Shown here in pieces: positions 34,177 to 41,842 of a DNA stretch of 64,000 bases. Positions within the stretch are counted from its first letter, which is position 1. Every line of letters starts with the position of its first letter. The stretch comes from CAYNNQ01 sp051748085 (lineage in GTDB: Bacteria; Desulfobacterota; Desulfovibrionia; Desulfovibrionales; Desulfonatronovibrionaceae): positions 6,291 through 70,290 of the forward strand of contig JBNJHA010000006.1 of NCBI GenBank assembly GCA_051748085.1. Reading direction: 5' to 3'. A model generated the notes under the pieces. That model was given only the letters and a program-made list of their open reading frames with translations. It was not told the origin of the DNA and searched no databases. Both the position numbers and the translations under genes were made by a program.

Positions 34177-35100
34177 TTAATTTATGGTTTGCAGACGTTG
34201 TTCAAATTCTGCAGCAGTGAATGAATGAATCTGTGTTCCGTATTGCTCTACACAGAAACTGGCGCAGGCTGCTCCAATTTTTGCCGCGTCCAGAAGCGAT
34301 TTTTTTTGGATCAGGCCTTTTATTATCCCGGCCCTGAAAGCGTCTCCGGCACCTGTAGGGTCAGGTGCGCTGGATACATTGACGGCCGGCACGGAATATT
34401 CATCAGTTTCGGTAATGATTTTTGCCCCCCGGTCTCCGAGAGTTACAATTATATTTTTTGTTAATTTAAGCATTTCATCAGAGCCAAGACCTGTTTTTTG
34501 GCTGACCTGTTCAAGTTCGTAGTCATTGCAGACTAATATAAGTGATCCGCGCATCATTTCGCGCAGTTGTTGGCCGCTGAGAGCCGCGATTGACTGGCCG
34601 GGATCGCAGATGAACGGAATGTTTTTCTCCCGGAATACTTGCGGATATTTTTGCATGTCCTCGAGATTGCCCGGCGAAACAATGGCCAAACTGTCGTCCC
34701 CGGCCGCCCCGTTAATTTTTTGTTTGCAGGCATGGCCCATAGCGCCGGGATTGAAACCGATTATCTGGTTGTCGTCTTGATCGGTTGTAATATAGGCGCT
34801 TGCCGTCGGCACGTCCGACAACATTCTTATTCCCTGCGTGGGGATGCCATTTTGTTCCAGCCATTTTTTATATTCGCCAAAGTCCTTGCCCGCTGTGCCG
34901 ATGATTGTCGGTTTCTCGTCCAGCAGCCCCAGATTGTAAGCGATGTTGCCGGCCGTGCCCCCGAATTTTTCTTCCAATCCATTGACCATGAAGCAGACAT
35001 TCAGCATATGTATTTTGTCTGGAAGGATATGGTCGGAAAATTTGCCCGGAAAATCCATGATTCGATCCAGAGCCAGAGAACCTGATATAATCGTTTCCAT
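34177..35100 (-). CDS. PfkB family kinase, probable adenosine kinase
   Basis: A 307-residue ribokinase-superfamily protein. The sugar-binding side shows KFGGTAGNIAYNLGLL at 45-60. The anion-hole and catalytic motif is DPTGAGDAFRAGI with Asp253 as the base. The N-terminal SGSLALDRIMDFPGKF and overall length match the bacterial adenosine-kinase-like PfkB group. Its position between metK and GSMT supports adenosine as substrate: it would convert the adenosine released by AhcY to AMP and pull that reversible reaction forward. Other nucleoside or sugar substrates cannot be excluded. Confidence 0.85.
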   Translation of the reverse strand: METIISGSLALDRIMDFPGKFSDHILPDKIHMLNVCFMVNGLEEKFGGTAGNIAYNLGLLDEKPTIIGTAGKDFGEYKKWLEQNGIPTQGIRMLSDVPTASAYITTDQDDNQIIGFNPGAMGHACKQKINGAAGDDSLAIVSPGNLEDMQKYPQVFREKNIPFICDPGQSIAALSGQQLREMMRGSLILVCNDYELEQVSQKTGLGSDEMLKLTKNIIVTLGDRGAKIITETDEYSVPAVNVSSAPDPTGAGDAFRAGIIKGLIQKKSLLDAAKIGAACASFCVEQYGTQIHSFTAAEFEQRLQTIN

Positions 35101-35117
35101 AATTTTTATCCGTTTGG

Positions 35118-36287
35118 TTATACTTTGCAGGCGGTTCTAAGATCGTCAGTCGCATCTGTTTTTTCCCAGCCAAATTCAGGGTGCTCTCTGCCGAAATGCC
35201 CATAATTGGTGGTTTGTCTGTAAATGGGCCGAAGCAGATTGAGCTTTTTGATTATATAATAGGGCCGCATATCAAATACTTCCCTGACCGCCTTGGTCAG
35301 GGTCTCGTCATCCACTGCACCGGTTCCGCGGGAGGAAACAACGACAGAAACCGGGTCGGCAACTCCGATGGCATAGGCGATTTGTACCTCGCAACGCTCG
35401 GCCAGTTCGGAAGCGACAACATTTTTGGCAATGTATCTGGCCATGTATGCTCCGGAGCGATCAACCTTTGACGGATCTTTTCCGGAAAATGCTCCCCCGC
35501 CGTGGGCGCCTTGCCCGCCGTATGTGTCCTGGATTATTTTTCTGCCGGTCAGTCCGCAGTCACCCATTGGTCCGCCTATCACGAAACGGCCGGTGGGATT
35601 GATGAACACGGTGGACTTTTTGTCCATAAAACTTTCAGGAATTGTTTTATCAACTACTTCTTCGCGTATCGCTTCCTGAAGATCCGAATAGGAAATTTTA
35701 TCGCTGTGCTGAGAAGAGACAACGATGTTTTCTATGCCTACTGGGCGGTCGCCTTCGTATTTGACTGCCACCTGAGTTTTTCCATCGGGCCGCAGAAAGT
35801 CCAGAATTCCGTTTTTACGGACATAGGTAAGCCTGCGGCTTAATTTATGCGCCCAATAAACGGGAGCGGGCATTAATTTGTCCGTTTCCTGGCACGCGAA
35901 ACCGAACATCATGCCCTGATCTCCCGCGCCTTGTTCTTCCGGTTTTTTGCGGTTCACGCCTTGAGCAATGTCCGGTGACTGTTTGTCTATACTGGAGATC
36001 ACCGAGCAGGTTTCCCAGTCAAAGCCCATGTCCGAATGCGAATATCCAATGTCCTTAAGTGTGTTCCGGGTAATATCCGGGAGATCGGCATAGGCTTCCG
36101 TGCCGATTTCTCCACCGAGAAAAACCATGCCGGTTGTGGTCAGCGTTTCGCAGGCCACGCGTGCGTGTGGATCCTGGTCTATAATGCAGTCCAAAACAGC
36201 ATCGGAAATGGCATCCGCTACCTTGTCCGGATGGCCTTCGGTCACGGATTCGGATGTGAAAACATATTTGCCATTGTTCATAATCAT
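35118..36287 (-). CDS. metK: S-adenosylmethionine synthetase
   Basis: A 389-residue enzyme making S-adenosylmethionine from methionine and ATP. Motifs are FTSESVTEGHPDKVADAISDAVLD, QGAGDQGMMFGFAC, NPTGRFVIGGPMGDCGLTGRKI and GGGAFSGKDPSKVDRSGAY. Its length matches the family. It precedes the adenosine-kinase-like gene by 17 bases and follows metF after 119 bases. AATGGAGG lies ahead of the ATG. In this locus it supplies the three methyl donors consumed per betaine. Confidence 0.97.
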   Translation of the reverse strand: MIMNNGKYVFTSESVTEGHPDKVADAISDAVLDCIIDQDPHARVACETLTTTGMVFLGGEIGTEAYADLPDITRNTLKDIGYSHSDMGFDWETCSVISSIDKQSPDIAQGVNRKKPEEQGAGDQGMMFGFACQETDKLMPAPVYWAHKLSRRLTYVRKNGILDFLRPDGKTQVAVKYEGDRPVGIENIVVSSQHSDKISYSDLQEAIREEVVDKTIPESFMDKKSTVFINPTGRFVIGGPMGDCGLTGRKIIQDTYGGQGAHGGGAFSGKDPSKVDRSGAYMARYIAKNVVASELAERCEVQIAYAIGVADPVSVVVSSRGTGAVDDETLTKAVREVFDMRPYYIIKKLNLLRPIYRQTTNYGHFGREHPEFGWEKTDATDDLRTACKV

Positions 36288-36406
36288 AATACAAAACCTC
36301 CATTTTCCCCTTAGTGATCGAAATTCCCAAGGGTATTAGTTTAAATTTGTCCCTGCCGGGCCAGCCTTGAAGCTGTATATGCCCAGACGGTGTGGTTCAG
36401 GATGGG

Positions 36407-37276
36407 TTAAAACGGGCAGTTGCTAATTATTTGCAGGCAGGGTTGTGCACGGTTCAATGTATATAAATGGATGCCGGGAGCACCCTTTTCCAGCAAATCG
36501 GTAATTTGTTTGCTCGCGAATTCAATTCCGAATTCAAGGACGGCCTCCGGACCCTGATCTTGCATTATTTTTTCAATATTCAAATACAGGGAGCCGGGAA
36601 TCATCGTTCCGGAAACGGACAGAATGAATCGCAGAGAATTGAAGCTGAATATAGGCAAAACGCCTGGAATAACGGGACAGTCAATTCCAATGCCATTAAG
36701 TCTGTCTACAAAATCAAAATATTGCCGGTTATCAAAAAAGAATTGGGTGTGAAGAAATTCAGCACCTTGCTCCACCTTGTGTTTCAGCCAATAAAAATCA
36801 TCATCGATGCTTTTTGATTCCGGATGGGCTCCGGGGTATGCGGCAGCAGCCACGCTTAGATCGGGATTTTGAGTTTTAAGAAAATTTACCAATTCGGATG
36901 CATACTCAAAATCTTTATTGTCGGCATGCATACTGGATTCCTTTGGTTCGTCTCCACGCAAAGCGAGAATATTTTCAATGCCGGATTGCGCAATGTCATC
37001 AAGGAAATTGTAAAGATCGTCTTTAGTAGAATTAACACAGGTCTGATGGACCATAACTTCAAAATTCAGATCATTTTTCAGTTTGTTTGCCACGGGCAGG
37101 GTGTTTCCCTGGGTTGAACCGCCCGCGCCGCAGGTAATGGAGACAAAGTCAGGATCAACAGCGTCCAGTTCTTCCGCGTTAGACCAGAATTTGTCCAATT
37201 TTTTCCCTTCCTTGGGAGGAAAAAATTCCAGGGATAGAGTTGGTTTTTTATTTTTTACCCTTTCAGCTATGCGCAT
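36407..37276 (-). CDS. metF: Methylenetetrahydrofolate reductase
   Basis: A 289-residue flavoprotein reducing methylenetetrahydrofolate to methyltetrahydrofolate, the methyl source for MetH. Landmarks are SLEFFPPKEGKKLDKFW with the catalytic Glu, DFVSITCGAGGSTQGNT, ALRGDEP and EQGAEFLHTQFFFD. The ATG at 37276 with GGAGAA upstream is preferred over one 12 codons earlier. It is the first gene of the minus-strand betaine run, with the promoter expected in the AT-rich gap behind it. No metV-like partner is adjacent. Confidence 0.94.
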   Translation of the reverse strand: MRIAERVKNKKPTLSLEFFPPKEGKKLDKFWSNAEELDAVDPDFVSITCGAGGSTQGNTLPVANKLKNDLNFEVMVHQTCVNSTKDDLYNFLDDIAQSGIENILALRGDEPKESSMHADNKDFEYASELVNFLKTQNPDLSVAAAAYPGAHPESKSIDDDFYWLKHKVEQGAEFLHTQFFFDNRQYFDFVDRLNGIGIDCPVIPGVLPIFSFNSLRFILSVSGTMIPGSLYLNIEKIMQDQGPEAVLEFGIEFASKQITDLLEKGAPGIHLYTLNRAQPCLQIISNCPF

Positions 37277-38743
37277 TTGCAAATTCTCCGAAACATTTTT
37301 AATTTTTAACAATATTAAGAATATTTAATTTAAGTTTATGCTAATATATAATCAACAGAAGATTGTTGTGTGATCTAATATTGATTATTTAGTAATATGT
37401 AAGGGGAATAAAATTCGGCAATCACTGCAAGATTCGTCTTGATTGATGAACCCTAGCGTATTTTTTTTTATTGTCAACCAATGCTTTTTAATTAAATAAA
37501 TAGCATTGTATAGGCGAATTTTTAGTATCATAGATATCATCTAATGATATATTTTTTGTATTTAATGTAATTAATTTTATGAAATGAAGTTATATAAAGT
37601 TTATTTTATAAAGTTAATGTTGAAAATAAATAATATAAAAATAATATTTCTTATAAATTTATATTATATTATATGATTTTTTGTTTTTTTATGCATTAAT
37701 AAATGTATTTTATGGTATATTTTTTTGGGTTATTGCGCATTTAAAATTATCTGCTTAACTTTTTAGCTCAGTATATGCATTAAGTTTGTATTGACTACAA
37801 AGCTGGCAGAGTAGCTGTGTACTTTTCGAATTTAGGCTAACCATATTGTTTTTCTTAAAAATATATTATGGCCGTTAAAAGAATTTTTTTTTGTAATATT
37901 TTTTTTTCCGAGAATGAGGGGCCCCAAAAATACGCTTATTGTCTTTTTAGTTTTCAGTAATCTTGTCTTGTTTGATTGCAAGAAACGCAATATATGGAAT
38001 GCCGATGATTTCTATCTTTTTCAGGAGTTTATGTTGAAGCGGTTGTCGGCGATGAATTTTTAGATCTAGAGCGGGAAAGTGTTTGGGGGCTAAAAGTTGG
38101 GGGTGTTTTTATGGTATAACATCCTTAATTTATAATATTTTTTTGTGCTTGCGGCATGGCGGGCCAAGTTTGTTTTTTTTCTTTTATAGCCGGATAGGTT
38201 TGAAGGGGGTTAATTGCAAGGCCACAAAGCCTATTTTAAAGAGCAAAATATTCTTTAAAATTTTTAGTGTGTATGTGTATTTGATTTGACTGGTTATCTG
38301 CTATGATTGTTGAGTGTCTCAATGTTTATAACAAATAATTATAATATTTAAATTTTATAATTATCGATCTATTTATAGCGATTTTTTTTATTTCTACACT
38401 TAATTATTTATAATTTTATTGAGACTCATCTTATATTACAAATTTAAATTGATACAATATTTATTTTATTGTCATGATGTAAAAAAATAAATTATTTTAG
38501 AGTTGTTTTTATATATGCTATATCAAATATGCATATTAATTGATCAACTTAGACTTTTGCTGGACTTGACAAGTTTTTTGATCTCTGATTTCTTGCTTTA
38601 ATTCGTTTTTAGTAGACAGTATTAAAATAGTCTTTTGTAGTAATTTAAAGTTGCATATAGATAAAATTTTAATAAATTATGTATGTATCGTTTTCTAAAA
38701 ATCTATAGTGTTTTTTGTAAAAAGTATATTTTTAGGAGCTGTT
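37277..38743. promoter_or_regulatory. AT-rich 1.47-kb divergent intergenic region of the betaine locus
   Basis: The gap between metF (minus) and proV (plus). It is far richer in A+T than any other stretch in the window, with many A and T runs and TATA-like steps, notably 37490-37760 and 38330-38700. It must carry both divergent promoters, but the base bias makes individual -10/-35 calls unreliable. Long A/T tracts suggest intrinsically bent DNA, as seen upstream of osmoregulated genes elsewhere. A less AT-rich island at 37900-38240 holds one small possible frame (listed separately). Confidence 0.6.
37914..38063 (+). CDS. Possible small ORF in AT-rich gap
   Basis: A 49-codon frame from ATG at 37914 to TAG at 38061-38063. 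The start is M-R-G-P-K-N, followed by a hydrophobic stretch TLIVFLVFSNLVLFDC and then a polar, lysine- and aspartate-containing tail. This could be a signal or lipoprotein-like start, but there is no ribosome site before the ATG and no known family. It may equally be chance in a gene remnant. Confidence 0.2.
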   Translation: MRGPKNTLIVFLVFSNLVLFDCKKRNIWNADDFYLFQEFMLKRLSAMNF

Positions 38744-39952
38744 ATGGATAGTAATACTGATGTTGCCAGGGTTAAATTGGAAAATTTGTATAAAATATTT
38801 GGCCCAGGCAACAAAGACGAGGCTTATGACCTTGTACAGAAGGGAGTTAACAAGCAGGAGATTTTTAAGGAAACAGGTTTGACCATCGGGGTTCAGAATG
38901 CCTGTTTCGAGGTGCATGGGGATGAAATATTTGTTGTCATGGGTTTGTCCGGATCGGGTAAGTCCACTTTGGTTCGTATGCTAAACCGTTTGATAGATCC
39001 AACAAGCGGCAGGGTACTCATTGAGGGAATTGATATCAGCAAAATGAATAATGAGGAATTGGTCCAACTCAGACGCGATTATATGAGCATGGTTTTTCAG
39101 TCTTTTGCCTTGCTGCCGCATTTAACTGTAGCTCAAAATGCATCTTTGGGCCTGGCCATGGCCGGGTGTCCGGCAAGTGAACAGGAGAAAAGGGCCAGAG
39201 AAGTTCTGGAGATGGTTGGACTGCAATCGAATGTCGACAGTTATCCATCTGAACTTTCAGGCGGCATGCAGCAGAGGGTCGGACTGGCCCGGGGCCTGGC
39301 CACTGATCCGGATATAATGCTTATGGACGAAGCGTTTTCCGCGCTTGATCCGTTGATTCGTTCCCAGATGCAGGATGAATTGTTGCGTATTCAGGCGGAA
39401 AGCCCCCGGACAATTATTTTTATTTCGCATGACCTGGATGAGGCGATACGTATTGGCGATCGGATTGCCATTATGGATGGCGGACAGATAGTGCAAATAG
39501 GGACTCCGGAGGATATTTTGAAGAATCCGGCCAATGATTATGTTCGTTCTTTTTTTCGAGGGGTGGATCCGACCATGGTTTTTACTGCCAAGGAGATAGC
39601 CAGCAACAGCTACGAGACTGTAATCAATCATAAAGGAGTAGGTCCGAGGACCGCACTTGAGCAATTATATCATAGTGACGCCAATGTAGGTTATATTTTG
39701 AATTCAAAAAGACAGTACCAAGGAATGGTTTCAGCCGCCAAGCTCAAAGAGGTGGTCGAGCGCGGCGGGGTTCTTGAAGATGCGTATATAGATAATGTTT
39801 CACCGGTCGGCTGCGATGAATATCTGCAGGATGTCCTGGAAAAGATTACAAATTCCGAATATCCGGCTCCGGTAGTAGATAAGAACAGCATTTATCAGGG
39901 AGCCATATCCCGGCGTCGATTTTTGAAAACCTTGGTTAAATCCGACGCGTAA
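38744..39952 (+). CDS. proV: Glycine betaine ABC transporter ATP-binding protein
   Basis: A 402-residue ABC ATPase of the ProV/OpuA type. It opens VKLENLYKIFGPGNKDEAYDLVQKGVNKQEIFKETG, typical of ProV. Walker A is GLSGSGKST, the signature LSGGMQQRVGLARGLA, Walker B DIMLMDEAFSALDPL, and the switch His is in ISHDLDEAIRIGDRI. After residue 280 comes a CBS-domain tail, the part that senses ionic strength in related transporters. TAGGAGCTGTT precedes the ATG at 38744. It diverges from the synthesis genes. Confidence 0.95.
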   Translation: MDSNTDVARVKLENLYKIFGPGNKDEAYDLVQKGVNKQEIFKETGLTIGVQNACFEVHGDEIFVVMGLSGSGKSTLVRMLNRLIDPTSGRVLIEGIDISKMNNEELVQLRRDYMSMVFQSFALLPHLTVAQNASLGLAMAGCPASEQEKRAREVLEMVGLQSNVDSYPSELSGGMQQRVGLARGLATDPDIMLMDEAFSALDPLIRSQMQDELLRIQAESPRTIIFISHDLDEAIRIGDRIAIMDGGQIVQIGTPEDILKNPANDYVRSFFRGVDPTMVFTAKEIASNSYETVINHKGVGPRTALEQLYHSDANVGYILNSKRQYQGMVSAAKLKEVVERGGVLEDAYIDNVSPVGCDEYLQDVLEKITNSEYPAPVVDKNSIYQGAISRRRFLKTLVKSDA

Positions 39953-40017
39953 GTATATTTTTCTAAGCGGGTCGTTTTAATAGATTTAAAAGTATTTTTT
40001 AGAAAAACTTAATTGCG

Positions 40018-40073
40018 GACTACATCGCGCAGGCAACAGTCCAATATGCTTGTTCGACTGCAGGTGAATAGTT
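40018..40073. repeat. R3-like end between proV and proW
   Basis: Only the right-end signature GGTGAATAGTTGC is clear, with no matching left end, so this is a fragment or chance. It separates proV from proW by about 200 bases, unusual for an operon where these genes normally overlap. Confidence 0.35.
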
Positions 40074-40154
40074 GCCTTTCGGCTTTAATTTGATCCCTCA
40101 AAACGGCTTAGCAAGATAAATTTTTAAAATTCAAAGAGTTGGGAGGAAAAAAAG

Positions 40155-40994
40155 ATGTTGGATATATTCGGATGGTTTACCCTTCCCTTAGAGGACTGGG
40201 TGGAAACAGGAGTTGATTGGCTGGTAACCAATTATCGTTTCGTTTTCCAAGGTATTAAATGGCCAATAGACCAGGTGCTTACGGCCATAAGGAATTTTCT
40301 GCTCTGGGTGCATCCTCTGTTAATCATTGCCAGCATGGTGGCCATAGCTTGGAGATATGCCTCACGCGGTGTGGCGTTGTTCACTCTGATTTCCCTTTTT
40401 TTGCTCGGGTATACCGGGGTTTGGGATGAATCTATGATTACCCTGTCCATGATTTTGTCCTCGTTGGTGTTTTGTGTGGTGGTTGGAATCCCATTGGGAA
40501 TTCTACTTTCCCAGAATGATAAACTGGCCGAATATATTCGTCCGGTTTTGGATTGCATGCAAAGCACTCCCGCATTCGTCTATCTTGTTCCAGTTGTGAT
40601 GCTTTTCAGCATAGGAACCGTGGCTGGAGTAATTGCGACAATCGTTTTTGCCATCCCTCCGACTATAAAACTTACTAATCTCGGAATACGCCAGGTGCAT
40701 CCGGAATTAATCGAGGCCGGACTCGCCTGTGGAGCAACGAGAAAACAGATTTTGCTCCGCATTCAATTACCTTTGGCTAAACAGACTATTATGGCCGGAT
40801 TGAACCAGACTATAATGCTCTCTTTGGCGATGGTGGTAATTGCCTCGCTTATCGGGGCCGGAGGCTTGGGGGTTCTTGTTTTTGAAGGCGTGAACAGTAT
40901 GCGGGTCGGCTTAGCGGTTATTGGAGGATTGGGAATCGTGCTTATCGCCATGGTTCTGGACAGGATTACCCAGTCTATGGCGGGCAAAAGGTAG
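40155..40994 (+). CDS. proW: Glycine betaine ABC transporter permease
   Basis: A 279-residue permease with about six membrane helices. The N terminus reads FTLPLEDWVETGVDWLVTNYRFVFQGIKWPIDQVL, as in ProW. The coupling loop is HPELIEAGLACGATRKQILLRIQLPLAKQTIMAGLNQTIMLSLAMVVIASLIGAGGLG. GGGAGGAAAAAAAG precedes the ATG. ProX, the third component, is encoded at 27157-28248 on the other strand. Confidence 0.95.
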   Translation: MLDIFGWFTLPLEDWVETGVDWLVTNYRFVFQGIKWPIDQVLTAIRNFLLWVHPLLIIASMVAIAWRYASRGVALFTLISLFLLGYTGVWDESMITLSMILSSLVFCVVVGIPLGILLSQNDKLAEYIRPVLDCMQSTPAFVYLVPVVMLFSIGTVAGVIATIVFAIPPTIKLTNLGIRQVHPELIEAGLACGATRKQILLRIQLPLAKQTIMAGLNQTIMLSLAMVVIASLIGAGGLGVLVFEGVNSMRVGLAVIGGLGIVLIAMVLDRITQSMAGKR

Positions 40995-41080
40995 GTGGAT
41001 TTTTTAAAGTAGTGCATAGTGACTTTGTTTTTATCCTTCTTCAGTAGTCCGGATTGGATTTTACTGGACTTGCCATAAAC

Positions 41081-41121
41081 TAAAAAGCCCCGAGGATAAT
41101 ATTTTCCTCGGGGCTTTTTAG
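41081..41121. terminator. Bidirectional terminator between proW and ssrA
   Basis: Perfect hairpin TAAAAAGCCCCGAGGA ... TCCTCGGGGCTTTTTA, with an A run upstream and a T run downstream. It can serve both proW (plus) and ssrA (minus). Confidence 0.92.
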
Positions 41122-41153
41122 TGCGTTATGTTGAATTACTTAAAATTGGTTAT

Positions 41154-41514
41154 TGGTGGAGGCGGCGGGAATCGAACCCGCGTCCGAGAATTATCCACTC
41201 AAAGTTTCTACAGGCTTAGTTCCGGATAATGTTTCATCCCGCCATACTCTCCGGAACAGAAGTTGTCGGGACTAATTCCGGTTATGGTTCTCGTCTTAAT
41301 GTCACCGGAAAGGACATCTCGACCAGCCTGAAGGTGTCGTCGCCTTTTTCAACTTATCAGGCATGAGTTGAAAAGACGCTGGCAAATTTATGCAGCCAGG
41401 GCGTAATCGTAATCGTTGGCACTTGTGTGCGATCCGCGTTTTTATCGAGGTCCACGCGGTACCTCGGCCTGCTGCTTTGGCTTCAACCATCCCCGTCGAA
41501 ACCATGGCGCCCCC
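41154..41514 (-). ncRNA. ssrA: Transfer-messenger RNA
   Basis: A 361-nt tmRNA. Read on the minus strand, the 5' end GGGGGCG pairs with CGCCTCC near the 3' end, followed by ACCA. The 5' block GGTTTCGACGGGGATGG and the T-arm GGGTTCGATTCCC are conserved. The tag frame at 41420-41388 encodes ANDYDYALAA then TAA, so with the charged alanine the tag is AANDYDYALAA, ending in the usual protease signal. It rescues stalled ribosomes with SmpB. Confidence 0.97.
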
Positions 41515-41526
41515 GTTACAATATAA

Positions 41527-41555
41527 TATATAGTACATGATTATGAAGTTGGCAA
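41527..41555 (-). promoter_or_regulatory. Predicted ssrA promoter
   Basis: On the minus strand TTGCCA (41555-41550), 17-base spacer, TATATA (41532-41527), about 12 bases before the mature 5' end. Confidence 0.55.
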
Positions 41556-41596
41556 GGCCCGGAATTATATTATCCGAAGAGGTCCATTTACAGGTA

Positions 41597-41723
41597 CGCC
41601 TGCAAAAAATAAATTTTTGCAGGCAGTGTTAAGTTTTAAGTTGAAGGTTTTAAGTGAAATCAAAGAGTTGCAAAATTTTAACTGTGTGTTTAACTCCAGT
41701 CTTCGATTTTTTGCAGTTGCGTC
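41597..41723 (+). repeat. R2 dispersed element, copy 2
   Basis: About 127 bp, same orientation as copy 1: the CGCCTGCAAAAAATAAATTT hairpin at the left and GTCTTCGATTTTTTGCAG then TTGCGTC at the right. It lies between ssrA and fliK. Confidence 0.8.
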
Positions 41724-41842
41724 ATTTTCAGGGGCAGGCGGAATAATTTTGGCACGTTAAAATAATAAATCCTTTGTCGAAGAATTTGAAACGGCATCCT
41801 TTGGAATGTCTTTTGTAATATATCCGGCTAAGGAGGCCAACT

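Noticed and set aside
28249..37400. A SAM or SAH riboswitch upstream of ahcY, metH, metK or metF
   Set aside because: I looked for the conserved cores in each upstream gap and found none; short hairpins there do not match a known class. A covariance-model scan would be decisive.
38083..38289. A 68-codon TTG-start frame in the AT-rich gap
   Set aside because: Composition is dominated by Phe, Ile and Lys as expected from AT-rich DNA, and no start signal is seen.
37277..38743. AT-rich gap as a replication origin
   Set aside because: No DnaA-box cluster was seen and no dnaA, dnaN or gidA genes are near.
41745..41775. Sigma54 promoter before fliK at TTTTGGCACGTTAAAA
   Set aside because: The -24 TGGCAC is good but no TTGC lies at the proper -12 distance.
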